Source: a virus. Taken from it: a DNA stretch of 64,000 bases. A program made the position numbers and the translations under genes. The DNA lies in the IMG/VR virus record IMGVR_UViG_3300023257_000007, positions 62,001-126,000 of that record, one strand, 5' to 3'. Of this stretch, positions 50,513-58,799 are shown one piece after another. Position 1 is the stretch's first letter. Each line of letters begins with the position of its first letter. The notes below the pieces were generated by a model. The model was not told the origin of the DNA, searched no databases, and was given only the letters and a program-made list of their open reading frames with translations.

Positions 50513-50685
50513 TGAGTTGGCCAGCCTCACACCCTATCAAAGGACGGATAGATTGGAATGAACTTTCACTAGATGAAATGGTTGAATTCCTAAGAAGCAA
50601 ATATATGTTTCTATCTTCTGGTGAAGCTAAATGTGTAATGGAATTGATAGATTTCTATGAAAAACATAAAGAGGTTGACAAATAA
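50512..50685 (+). CDS. hypothetical small protein
   Basis: 57 aa (MSWPASHPIKGRIDWNELSL ...), start overlapping the thioredoxin stop as TAATG, helical C-terminus. Unknown. A terminator follows 16 nt later. Confidence 0.6.
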   Translation: MSWPASHPIKGRIDWNELSLDEMVEFLRSKYMFLSSGEAKCVMELIDFYEKHKEVDK

Positions 50686-50700
50686 GAAGTAAATCTTAAT

Positions 50701-50737
50701 AAAAATCCTAATATAATTTTTTATGTTAGGATTTTTT
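50701..50737 (+). terminator. terminator of the thioredoxin operon
   Basis: AAAAATCCTAA / TTAGGATTTTT stem with extended pairing across a T-rich loop, directly followed by a promoter-like site. Confidence 0.8.
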
Positions 50738-50740
50738 CGT

Positions 50741-50748
50741 TATATTTG
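50741..50748 (+). promoter_or_regulatory. TATATTTG, Bacteroidota-type -7 element
   Basis: Matches TAnnTTTG and lies 29 nt before the ATG at 50777. A near-identical site with identical spacing precedes the gene at 60778 (shared core TTATATTT-AGTATTAATAA with one difference), so this looks like a host-type early promoter. Confidence 0.55.
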
Positions 50749-50776
50749 AGTATTAATAACTAAAAAATATAAAACT

Positions 50777-51073
50777 ATGGATTTTAAAAACGCATTTATT
50801 GACGACTTACTTTATAGTATGAATGAATATTTACCTAAATTAAAAACAATTGCATGGTATCCAGAACCTTTCACAATTATTCTAATTTTAGGAGAAAATG
50901 TTTATGATTTTGATTATGAAAATAAAATGAAATTATACGAAATAACTGAAGAACTTTGTGATGAATATGAATATAATTTCGAAAAAATAAAAGAAAAATT
51001 AAATGTTATTGAATCAATTATATCAGAAGGTAAACACACACTTAATTATAATCATATAGACGAAAATGAGTAA
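50777..51073 (+). CDS. hypothetical small protein
   Basis: 98 aa, acidic, alpha/beta (TIAWYPEPFTIILILGENVYD). Unknown. First gene after the terminator-promoter junction, overlapping the NadD-like gene by 8 nt. Confidence 0.5.
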   Translation: MDFKNAFIDDLLYSMNEYLPKLKTIAWYPEPFTIILILGENVYDFDYENKMKLYEITEELCDEYEYNFEKIKEKLNVIESIISEGKHTLNYNHIDENE

Positions 51074-51968
51074 ACAGAAAAAAGTATCAGATAAGTTTGA
51101 AGAAGCTTTTGATTACACTCCTCTAACCGAAAGGAAAGAAGATATTCAAAGACAATTCTACAAAGTATTTAATGGTGATGGAAAAGACCTTAAAAAAGGA
51201 ACCGGAAACCTTATTACTTCATTGATTGCACTTTGCGAAGAATCAGGATGGGATTATGAAGAACTTGTCGATGATACATTAAATATAATTGATGCAAGAA
51301 TGGATCAATATAAATCACTTGGTAGAAAAGTTAGAATTGCAATTTATGGTGGAGCTTTTAATCCAATTACTAAAGGTCATATTGAAGTTGCACAATTTGT
51401 ATTAAATACAAGTAGATTATTTGATGAAGTTTGGTTTATGCCTGCATTTGGTCATATGTATAATAAAGAATTAGAATCTACTAAAGATAGATTAAATATG
51501 GCTAATTTAGCTTTAAATGATGGTCGAATAAAAGTATTTGATTACGAAATTGAAAATCATATGAGCGGTGAAACTTTTAGATTAGTTAAAAAACTAAAAG
51601 AAGATATTAAATTTAAAGATAAGTTTGATTTTTCATTCATTATAGGAATAGATAATGCAAACACATTCGACAAATGGGTTAATTATAAACATCTTGAAAA
51701 ACTTATACCATTTGTAATAATTCCAAGGAAAGGATATAAAACAGAAGAAGGTGTTGATTGGTATAGAAAATCACATCACATCTTTTTGGCAGGTGATGTT
51801 TATTCTTCTCCAATTAGAGAAATATCTTCAACAGATGTAAGAGAAGTCATTAAAAATTATTATGAATCAGATGATATTGAAGAACAATTTGCGTTAATTG
51901 AAGATTTAAGAGAAATGGTTGGAAATGAAGTATCAGAATATATTATAGAAAACAAATTATATAACTAA
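51066..51968 (+). CDS. nicotinate/nicotinamide mononucleotide adenylyltransferase-like
   Basis: 300 aa. From residue 91 a nucleotidyltransferase fold: IAIYGGAFNPITKGHIEVAQ with the (H/T)xGH signature (103-105), VWFMPAFGH, FIIGIDNANTFDKW, and ISSTDVREVI, which matches the ISSTxxR motif of NadD. It would join ATP and NaMN or NMN to give NaAD or NAD. The 90-residue N-terminal helical domain is an unrecognised extension. Phage NAD salvage is known (NadV/NadR systems), but no NadV partner is seen here. Confidence 0.85.
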   Translation: MSKQKKVSDKFEEAFDYTPLTERKEDIQRQFYKVFNGDGKDLKKGTGNLITSLIALCEESGWDYEELVDDTLNIIDARMDQYKSLGRKVRIAIYGGAFNPITKGHIEVAQFVLNTSRLFDEVWFMPAFGHMYNKELESTKDRLNMANLALNDGRIKVFDYEIENHMSGETFRLVKKLKEDIKFKDKFDFSFIIGIDNANTFDKWVNYKHLEKLIPFVIIPRKGYKTEEGVDWYRKSHHIFLAGDVYSSPIREISSTDVREVIKNYYESDDIEEQFALIEDLREMVGNEVSEYIIENKLYN

Positions 51969-51979
51969 AACAAAAAACT

Positions 51980-52720
51980 ATGTTAGGATCTAAAAGAAGA
52001 AAAATTAATAAATTAGAAAAAGAAAACACAGAACTAAAAGAAAAACTTGAAAAAAAGAACAAGAAAAAAGAGAAAAATGGACCAGGTTTTTGGACAAGTA
52101 TAGGAAATTCTTTAAAATCTAAGAAAAGAAAAGAATCTGAAGCTGAAGTTGAAAAATTAAGATTGGAAAATGAAAAATTAAAAGAAAATAAAAAAACTAA
52201 ACTTGGCGAAGGTATCCAAAATATTGAAGACAAATCCAACGAAATTACTGGTGATATTTGGACTAAAATTAGTGAAATGTCAGATAAAATGAACTCATCT
52301 ATTTTTAATGGTGCAAATGTTGCAAATGATACAGGTAACAAAATAATTGAAAATCTTAAAGATAAAATTGGTGAATTATCTGATCAAGCAACTGACATGA
52401 AATTAGAAGAAATTCTTTCTAATAATTTCAATGAAAGCCTTTTTGTGAAGGCTATATTAGAAGGTAAAATAAATTTTACTTTTAAAGGCGAAAGAAATAT
52501 TTATGATTTTATGACAGTTACTGGTACTAAATATATCTGGAAATCAGATTATGAATATTTTGAATTTACATTACTTAGAAAAGTTGATAAAACTGCTGAA
52601 TTCATATTCAAAATCAATCATATTGATGTAAAAGTTACAATGATTCATGTAAATTATAATAGATTGTATAATGCAATTATAAATAAAAAAGATGAAACTC
52701 AATTAATTTTAACAAAATAA
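51980..52720 (+). CDS. hypothetical coiled-coil protein
   Basis: 246 aa. A long Lys/Glu coiled coil (1-75) with an internal GPGFWTSIGNSLKSKKRK hinge, a second helix region, and a C-terminal beta-rich domain (about 155-240). Unknown. Followed 2 nt later by a tiny gene. Confidence 0.5.
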   Translation: MLGSKRRKINKLEKENTELKEKLEKKNKKKEKNGPGFWTSIGNSLKSKKRKESEAEVEKLRLENEKLKENKKTKLGEGIQNIEDKSNEITGDIWTKISEMSDKMNSSIFNGANVANDTGNKIIENLKDKIGELSDQATDMKLEEILSNNFNESLFVKAILEGKINFTFKGERNIYDFMTVTGTKYIWKSDYEYFEFTLLRKVDKTAEFIFKINHIDVKVTMIHVNYNRLYNAIINKKDETQLILTK

Positions 52721-52722
52721 AA

Positions 52723-52848
52723 ATGTGGTATAAAATAGCAAAAAGTTTAATAGTTGCGGCATTGGCGGTAATATCAACAAAAGTTTCTTTTGATGTGATG
52801 AAAAAATCAGATGAAAAGATAGAAAAAGAAAATAATAAAAATGGATAA
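52723..52848 (+). CDS. hypothetical mini-protein
   Basis: 41 aa: hydrophobic N-terminal helix (IAKSLIVAALAVISTK) with a charged tail, resembling a small membrane peptide. Its end overlaps the start of the next gene by 8 nt. Confidence 0.5.
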   Translation: MWYKIAKSLIVAALAVISTKVSFDVMKKSDEKIEKENNKNG

Positions 52849-53275
52849 ATCCATAGAAGAATATCAAGAAAGTCTAGAAAATAAAGAAATTATTATAGAA
52901 TTACTTAAAGAAAAAGTTGATAATCTAAATATAGAATTAGAAAATTATAGTTTTGAAATGATACAAACCACCAAAAATGGGTATAAAATGTATCGTCTCG
53001 ATCCATATTTTAAAGAAACTAAAATCGAAGAATTACAAGATTTTAGAGATAATATAAAAAATCCCACCATAAAGAAAATTACACAAGAGATAATTTTTTG
53101 TATAGACAAGGAAGAAATACCTGAAATTGTCCTTCTAAATGAAAATGAGTATCAAATTTTACAGGAATATTTCGATGAAATACTTCAAAATGATAATGAT
53201 AAAAAAATTCACCTTCCCGAAATAAGTTTAACAGTATATGTTTGCAAGGATTTGAAAAAATTAATTGTAAAATAA
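52841..53275 (+). CDS. hypothetical protein
   Basis: 144 aa. N-terminal coiled coil (SLENKEIIIELLKEKVDNLN), C-terminal alpha/beta part (PEISLTVYVCKDLKKL). Unknown. Confidence 0.5.
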   Translation: MDKSIEEYQESLENKEIIIELLKEKVDNLNIELENYSFEMIQTTKNGYKMYRLDPYFKETKIEELQDFRDNIKNPTIKKITQEIIFCIDKEEIPEIVLLNENEYQILQEYFDEILQNDNDKKIHLPEISLTVYVCKDLKKLIVK

Positions 53276-53413
53276 TTTAAACTTGACTATCTAATTAAAA
53301 TATATAAAGTTGTAGTAGAAAATTTTGGTCTTGTTAGTTTTGAGTCAAATGGCTTTAGAATCGTAAAACGATGAAAAAATTAGCAATTCAAAAACAAAAA
53401 TAAAAAATTAACT

Positions 53414-54388
53414 ATGACACATTACAGAATGTCGGACAGAGATCCGAGTGCCGTTATTATGGCAAAAAATCCACGCACTGGTTCCCTAGAGGAACTAAAA
53501 ATCTACATAGGAAATATAGTATATCTACAAGATAGACAAGAATTCCAACTTAGATTATTTAATCCAACCCACGAAAAACTTGGTGTACAAATCAATTTAA
53601 ATGGGAAAATTAATGATCAAGTCCTAATATTAAACCCAGGACAAGATTACACAATTGATCGTTTTCTTAACGAACAAAAAAAGATGTTATTTGAAACCTA
53701 TTCAATAGATGGTGGAAATGCATCAGCTAAAAAAGCAATTGAACTTAACGGTTTAGTTGAAATCAATTTCTTCAAAGAACAAAATCATTCATACACAACT
53801 ACTACAACTGGTGTGAATAATATTCAATTCGGATCTAACTTTACTATCACAAATTCAAATTCTAGATGTTATGATTCAGGTACTATAAATTTAGGCGATA
53901 TGAATCAAATGCGGACGACTACAAAAGAAACTGATAACTCAATCTTTTTTTCATCAGATTTAGGTGATGTTCAAACAGGTGATTTAACTATAGACGGTGG
54001 TGATTTAACTACAGATAGTTTAACTACAGATAGTTTAACAATTGAAGGTGATTTAACTGTAACAGGTGACTTAAATCTTACATCTTCACAAAAACTTTCT
54101 TCAAAAGGAAAAGGTAAAGGTAAACGTAAAAGAATATCTAAATCTATTAAATCTGAAAAAGTTGAAACAGGTAGAGTAGAAAAAGGTAAAATATCAAACC
54201 AAAACTTTCAACATGTTGAAGTTGAATTTGATACTAATTCACCTATATTAACTCTAAATTATCAACTTAAACCAATAAGTTCTAAGACTTATGAAGTCAA
54301 AGAAATTAGAAACTATTGTTTAGATTGTGGTTACAGAATAAGAAAACAATCATGGATGTATTGCCCAAAATGTGGTGAAGAATTATAA
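53414..54388 (+). CDS. beta-repeat protein with a C-terminal zinc ribbon
   Basis: 324 aa. About 190-230 holds an aspartate/threonine repeat (GDLTIDGGDLTTDSLTTDSL) typical of short beta-solenoid turns. A basic GKGKGKRKR stretch follows near 235. The final 25 residues (CLDCGYRIRKQSWMYCPKCG) are a double-CxxC zinc ribbon like that on bacterial regulatory and AAA/VWA-associated proteins. It immediately precedes the VWA gene, so they may work together. Function unknown. Confidence 0.55.
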   Translation: MTHYRMSDRDPSAVIMAKNPRTGSLEELKIYIGNIVYLQDRQEFQLRLFNPTHEKLGVQINLNGKINDQVLILNPGQDYTIDRFLNEQKKMLFETYSIDGGNASAKKAIELNGLVEINFFKEQNHSYTTTTTGVNNIQFGSNFTITNSNSRCYDSGTINLGDMNQMRTTTKETDNSIFFSSDLGDVQTGDLTIDGGDLTTDSLTTDSLTIEGDLTVTGDLNLTSSQKLSSKGKGKGKRKRISKSIKSEKVETGRVEKGKISNQNFQHVEVEFDTNSPILTLNYQLKPISSKTYEVKEIRNYCLDCGYRIRKQSWMYCPKCGEEL

Positions 54389-54421
54389 TCCAAAAGGATA
54401 TTAAAAAATAATCTAAAAATA

Positions 54422-55069
54422 ATGAAAACAACTAAAATAAACAATGAATATACAAAAATTATTTGCATCCTTGATAGATCAACATCAATGGGTGTTATAA
54501 TTGATCAAGCAATTAATGGATTTAATGAATTTTTAATTGGACAACAAAATTGTGAAGGTAAAGCTTCAATGACAACTGTTATGTTTGATTCATCATATGA
54601 AAAACTATACGAAAATATAGATATTCATAAAGTTGAAAAATTCAACAGAAAAACATATTCTCCGAGAGGATGTACAGCGCTTTATGATGCAATAGGTGTC
54701 ACAATAGATGAAGAAATTGATAATCTAGGAGAAATTACATTAAAAGATAGACCAGATAAAACATTGTGTGTTATTTTAACAGATGGTGAAGAAAATTCAA
54801 GTAAACAATATAATCAATCTAAAATTAAAACATTGGTTGATGATATGAAAGAAAACTTTAACTGGGAATTTATTTTCTTAGCCGCTAACCAAGATGCAGC
54901 ATTAGCCGCAACTTCAATCGGTATTTCAACTGGAAATTCTATGACATTTGACTATTCAGATGATGGTATTAATGCCGCTTATACTACATTAAATGTTGCT
55001 GCTTCTAATTTTAGAAGTGCTTCAAAAGGTGTAAAAACGGATTCTTTGATAGAAGACATTGAAGAATAA
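54422..55069 (+). CDS. VWA-domain protein
   Basis: 215 aa. MIDAS motif DRSTSMG (17-23), Thr in SPRGCTALYDAIG (near 80-92), and VILTDGEENSS (near 118-128) define a von Willebrand A domain coordinating Mg2+. A second VWA protein and a MoxR ATPase lie close by. A terminator follows. Confidence 0.85.
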   Translation: MKTTKINNEYTKIICILDRSTSMGVIIDQAINGFNEFLIGQQNCEGKASMTTVMFDSSYEKLYENIDIHKVEKFNRKTYSPRGCTALYDAIGVTIDEEIDNLGEITLKDRPDKTLCVILTDGEENSSKQYNQSKIKTLVDDMKENFNWEFIFLAANQDAALAATSIGISTGNSMTFDYSDDGINAAYTTLNVAASNFRSASKGVKTDSLIEDIEE

Positions 55070-55090
55070 TTTAGAATAATTCTAAATAAG

Positions 55091-55119
55091 AAAGTCCTCA
55101 AATTTTTTGAGGACTTTTT
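55091..55119 (+). terminator. terminator after the VWA gene
   Basis: AAAGTCCTCAA / TTGAGGACTTT stem with a 5-nt loop and a T-run. Confidence 0.85.
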
Positions 55120-55162
55120 ATTTTTTAACACATATATTTATAAGAAAAATAAAAGTAAAAAA

Positions 55163-55495
55163 ATGAAAAGATTTGACGAAAAAAAACATATATTAGAACA
55201 ATATCAACAAATGATAAATAGCTTCGATAAATTACAAATCATTTCAATTTATCTCAAATATATCATTGATAATGTTGAAACTGATAAAGATCTTTTAGAA
55301 TTAGACTTAGATTTACCAATCTTAAATAATCAATTTTCAATTGATGGAGATAAAATATACAGATTTCAACTTGAAATAGATAAACTGTTTAATAAACTAA
55401 AAATAAACAAAAATATAAAAATAGATGATGCAAGATTCATCGAAATTAGTAAAAGATTATTAGAATATGCAAAATCAAAAGACGAAGCCGCTTAA
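55163..55495 (+). CDS. hypothetical helical protein
   Basis: 110 aa, helical, leader MKRFDEKKHILEQYQQM weakly like the capsid-signal type. Overlaps the VWA-metallopeptidase gene by 29 nt. Unknown. Confidence 0.5.
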   Translation: MKRFDEKKHILEQYQQMINSFDKLQIISIYLKYIIDNVETDKDLLELDLDLPILNNQFSIDGDKIYRFQLEIDKLFNKLKINKNIKIDDARFIEISKRLLEYAKSKDEAA

Positions 55496-56981
55496 TGTTG
55501 ACTTAAGTAAAATCATTAAGAAAGAAAACGCACATCCACTACTAGAAAACGCAATTATTAGAATGATATCAACATCACACTTACCATATTACGGTGAGTT
55601 TGCTCTTTTTGTTACATTCATTGAAGCAAAAATAGGAACATGTGGTGTAAGTGTTAATAAAAACGGTAATATGATATTTTATTGGGATCCTGAATGGGTC
55701 TCAAAACAATCAATGGGTTCTACTATATTTGTAATGGTACATGAAATTTTTCATTTATTATTTTCACATATTAAAAGGACAGTAGGTTATAATAAGAATC
55801 TATCTAATGTTGCACAAGATATGATTATTAATTCAATTATATATTCAGATCTTATGTTAGGTGAAAAATTGGGACCTGGTTATGAAAATTTTATAGAAGT
55901 TCCACTAGATGATGATGGTAAAAACACAGCATTATTTGTACCTAAAGAATATGATGGACCTTGGGTATTTGAATCTTTATATAAATGGTTGAAAGAAGAA
56001 TATAAAGAATGGAAAGAAGAAAATTCGGACAAATGTAATGACGGAAAATTAACCATTAATGTTGACAAAGATGGTAATATGACTATGCCTGGAAAAGAAG
56101 ACGAAGGTGGTGAACAAGAAGAAGATGGTGAAAATGGAGATCAAGAAAGTGGAAATGAAAAGGGTAAAGAAAAACTAGATTCAACTGGTAAGCCAATATA
56201 TGGTCCTTATGCTGAATCAGATTACCAAGATCAAAAAAGTGGTGAAAAAAGACACACAGACATTGATTGTTATTCTAAAGAACATATTTTTGAAGGTTTA
56301 GAAAGTAGTAAAGGTTTAACATTGGATTGTCACTTTGATGATGAAGTACCAGAAGAAATAAGAAGAGAAGTTGTAAATAGTGTAATGCAAAACCTTAAAA
56401 ATAGAGGTTTAGAAACATCAGATATTGCCGAAACATTAAGAAAACTTCAAAAATCTGAAAAAGATTATCTTAAATATATTAAAAGAAGTTTAAGTCACCA
56501 TGTATTTGGTACTAAAAAAATGAAATCTATCACCAAACCAAATCGTAGAGGTATCTGGGGATTAAAAGGCAATAGAAAATATAAAACAAAAATCAATTGT
56601 ATTTTAGATACATCTGGTTCTATGAGTGGTGAATTTGAAAAAGCTCTAGCTTATATTTTTCAAAATGATATTTCAGTTAACCTTATACAATGTGATACAG
56701 AAGTAAAAGATTTTATTGAAGTGACCGACAAAAATCAACTTAATCAAATGGAAATTAAAGGTTTAGGTGGCACAACACTAACACCAGGTATAAAATATAT
56801 TGCAAATAATAAAGATTTAAATAAATTAAATACAGTTATTCTTACAGATGGATATGTTGATCAATTAGATTTTACAGGTGTAAAAGGAAAAGTTTTGATT
56901 ATATCAAATTCTGTTGAATGTCCTATATTAAAATCAAACAATAAAATTAAGCAGATTATTATTGATAAGTCAAATGATTAA
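55467..56981 (+). CDS. DUF2201-type metallopeptidase-like/VWA protein
   Basis: 504 aa. N-terminal putative zinc-protease region with HEIFHLLFSH (92-101). A long Glu/Asp/Gly-rich linker covers about 200-270. The C-terminal VWA domain has DTSGSMSG from Asp381, GLGGTTLTPGI near 432-442 and VILTDGY near 455. This is the DUF2201 architecture whose genes pair with MoxR AAA+ ATPases; such pairs remodel protein complexes. The MoxR partner is at 58.8 kb, with mobile and translation genes in between. Confidence 0.85.
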   Translation: MQNQKTKPLNVDLSKIIKKENAHPLLENAIIRMISTSHLPYYGEFALFVTFIEAKIGTCGVSVNKNGNMIFYWDPEWVSKQSMGSTIFVMVHEIFHLLFSHIKRTVGYNKNLSNVAQDMIINSIIYSDLMLGEKLGPGYENFIEVPLDDDGKNTALFVPKEYDGPWVFESLYKWLKEEYKEWKEENSDKCNDGKLTINVDKDGNMTMPGKEDEGGEQEEDGENGDQESGNEKGKEKLDSTGKPIYGPYAESDYQDQKSGEKRHTDIDCYSKEHIFEGLESSKGLTLDCHFDDEVPEEIRREVVNSVMQNLKNRGLETSDIAETLRKLQKSEKDYLKYIKRSLSHHVFGTKKMKSITKPNRRGIWGLKGNRKYKTKINCILDTSGSMSGEFEKALAYIFQNDISVNLIQCDTEVKDFIEVTDKNQLNQMEIKGLGGTTLTPGIKYIANNKDLNKLNTVILTDGYVDQLDFTGVKGKVLIISNSVECPILKSNNKIKQIIIDKSND

Positions 56982-57014
56982 TCAGATAATAAGTGATTTT
57001 TTAACAGATGGTTT

Positions 57015-57024
57015 TTAATATATA
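57015..57024 (+). promoter_or_regulatory. TTAATATATA box of the homing endonuclease
   Basis: Exact copy of the recurrent box, 9 nt before the ATG at 57034. Confidence 0.5.
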
Positions 57025-57033
57025 AAAATAAAA

Positions 57034-57864
57034 ATGATTATTTGTGAAATTTGTAAAAAAGAATTAAAAAATAGAAAATCTTTAGGATCACATTTGTGTA
57101 AATCACATAAAGAAATATCAACTAAAAAATATTATGACAAATATTTTCTCATAGAAAATGAAAATATTTGTAAAAATGAAAATTGTAATAATACAACTAA
57201 TCAATTTAAAGGTTTAACTAAAGGTTATATTAAATCATACTGTTCAATTTCTTGTGCTAGAAAATCAAAAGAAGTTATAGAAAAACAGAAAAAAACATGT
57301 TTAGAAAAATATGATAATGAAAATTATAGAAATATAAACTCATATAAAAAAACGTGTTTAGAAAAATATGGTAAAGAAAATGCTTTATGTAAAGGCACTA
57401 AATCATATAATAAAAAAATAAATACATGTTTAGAAAAATATGGCGTTGAAAATGTATTTAGTGATGATGATATATGTAAAAAAATAAGATTAACAAATGA
57501 AAAAAGTGGTTTTTGGCAAAAAAGAGATGTGTTAAATAATTTTCAACATTATTATGAAGAAGTTAAGAAACTAACAAACAAAAACAAAAAATTATTATTT
57601 GAAAAATGGAATGGTGACGATTATTATGATAATGAATATATTTTTAATAATTTTGTATTAAATAATAATGATAACAATTATCCTAGTGTAGATCACAAAA
57701 AATCAATAAAATATTGTTTCATAAATAAAATATCACCAAAAAAGTGTTCAAATATTGACAATTTGTGCATTACTAAAAGAATTATTAATATTATTAAAAA
57801 TAGTGATGATGAATTAGAATTTAAAAATCAATTAAAACAAATAGTAATAGATAAAAAAGATTAA
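57034..57864 (+). CDS. homing endonuclease, C2H2 finger, DUF723 repeats and HNH-like domain
   Basis: 276 aa. N-terminal finger CEIC ... HLCKSH (4-25), a second zinc site (CKNENC ... CSISC), three to four repeats of the type TCLEKYG-x-EN (about 87-148), and a C-terminal HNH-variant (YPSVDHKKSIKYCF ... IDNLCITKRIINI) with the DH pair. A freestanding mobile gene that separates the VWA gene from YqeY, PTH2 and MoxR. Confidence 0.8.
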   Translation: MIICEICKKELKNRKSLGSHLCKSHKEISTKKYYDKYFLIENENICKNENCNNTTNQFKGLTKGYIKSYCSISCARKSKEVIEKQKKTCLEKYDNENYRNINSYKKTCLEKYGKENALCKGTKSYNKKINTCLEKYGVENVFSDDDICKKIRLTNEKSGFWQKRDVLNNFQHYYEEVKKLTNKNKKLLFEKWNGDDYYDNEYIFNNFVLNNNDNNYPSVDHKKSIKYCFINKISPKKCSNIDNLCITKRIINIIKNSDDELEFKNQLKQIVIDKKD

Positions 57865-57868
57865 TTAA

Positions 57869-58261
57869 ATGAAAAATAAAATTAAAAAAGAACGCTTAAT
57901 AGCGATGAAAAATAAAGAAAACATTAAAAAGAATGTTCTAGGTGTCTTATTAGGAGAATTAGATAGAGTAGATAAAGATCCTACTAAAGAACAAATTATT
58001 AAAACTATTAAAAAAATAATAGATGCAAATATTGAAGTTGGTTCAGAAATTACACTAAAAGAAAATGAAATATTACAAAAATATATGCCACAATTATTAT
58101 CAAATTCTGAATTAGAAATTATTATTAATACTCAAATATCATATAACGAATATAAAGGTATAAAAGACATGGGTAAAATAATGGGATTTCTTTCCAGTAA
58201 TTATATAGGTCAATATGATGGTAAAAAAGCAAGTGAAATAATAAGAATTAAATTAAATTAA
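57869..58261 (+). CDS. YqeY/GatB-like domain protein
   Basis: 130 aa. Pattern of the GatB/YqeY domain: RLIAMKNKENIKKNVLGVLL near the start, ILQKYMPQLLSNSELEIII (about 69-87) and DMGKIMGFLSSNYIGQYDGK (about 99-118). In GatB this domain binds tRNA; YqeY proteins are presumed tRNA-related. Four nt before the PTH2-like gene. Confidence 0.8.
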   Translation: MKNKIKKERLIAMKNKENIKKNVLGVLLGELDRVDKDPTKEQIIKTIKKIIDANIEVGSEITLKENEILQKYMPQLLSNSELEIIINTQISYNEYKGIKDMGKIMGFLSSNYIGQYDGKKASEIIRIKLN

Positions 58262-58264
58262 AAA

Positions 58265-58771
58265 ATGGAAGTAAAAAAAGTATTAGAAAAAAGAATGTAT
58301 TTCTTAACAATGTATAATATATCACCTATTCAAAAAGGTATTCAGTGTGGTCATGCAGCGTTAAGATATGTGAAAGAATGGAAAAATGAAAAAGATGTCT
58401 GGGATTTTATTGAGGATCATGAAACATGGATTATTTTAAATGGTGGAACATCTAATATTGGTGGTTTTGGAAGAGATAAAAACAAATTACACATAGAAGG
58501 AACAATGGAAAAACATTTAAAAACATTAATTGAATATAGAATTAAATGTACACCTTTTTATGAACCAGATTTAAATAATTCATTAACATCAATTTGTTTT
58601 ATTGTTGATGAAAGAGTTTTTAATAAAGAAGATTATCCAGATTTAGATGATTATTTACAAAATGATACTGGTGAATGGAGAGGTAAGACATATGACAAAT
58701 GGTTAAATATAATAGGTGGTGAAAAGATAGCTTTCTTAAAAGAATTTTTATCACAATTCAAATTAGCATAA
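58265..58771 (+). CDS. peptidyl-tRNA hydrolase 2-like protein
   Basis: 168 aa. YFLTMYNISPIQKGIQCGHAALRY (12-35) corresponds to the PTH2 N-terminal helix (KGK-x-x-AQ-x-x-HA), and FYEPDLNNSLTSICFIV (about 98-114) to the EPDL-x-x-x-LT signature. PTH2 frees tRNA from dropped peptides. The family Lys and Gln positions are partly replaced, so catalysis is not assured. It sits with the YqeY gene and, across the window, tmRNA. Confidence 0.65.
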   Translation: MEVKKVLEKRMYFLTMYNISPIQKGIQCGHAALRYVKEWKNEKDVWDFIEDHETWIILNGGTSNIGGFGRDKNKLHIEGTMEKHLKTLIEYRIKCTPFYEPDLNNSLTSICFIVDERVFNKEDYPDLDDYLQNDTGEWRGKTYDKWLNIIGGEKIAFLKEFLSQFKLA

Positions 58772-58799
58772 TATTAATTAAACATTAAAAATATACAAC

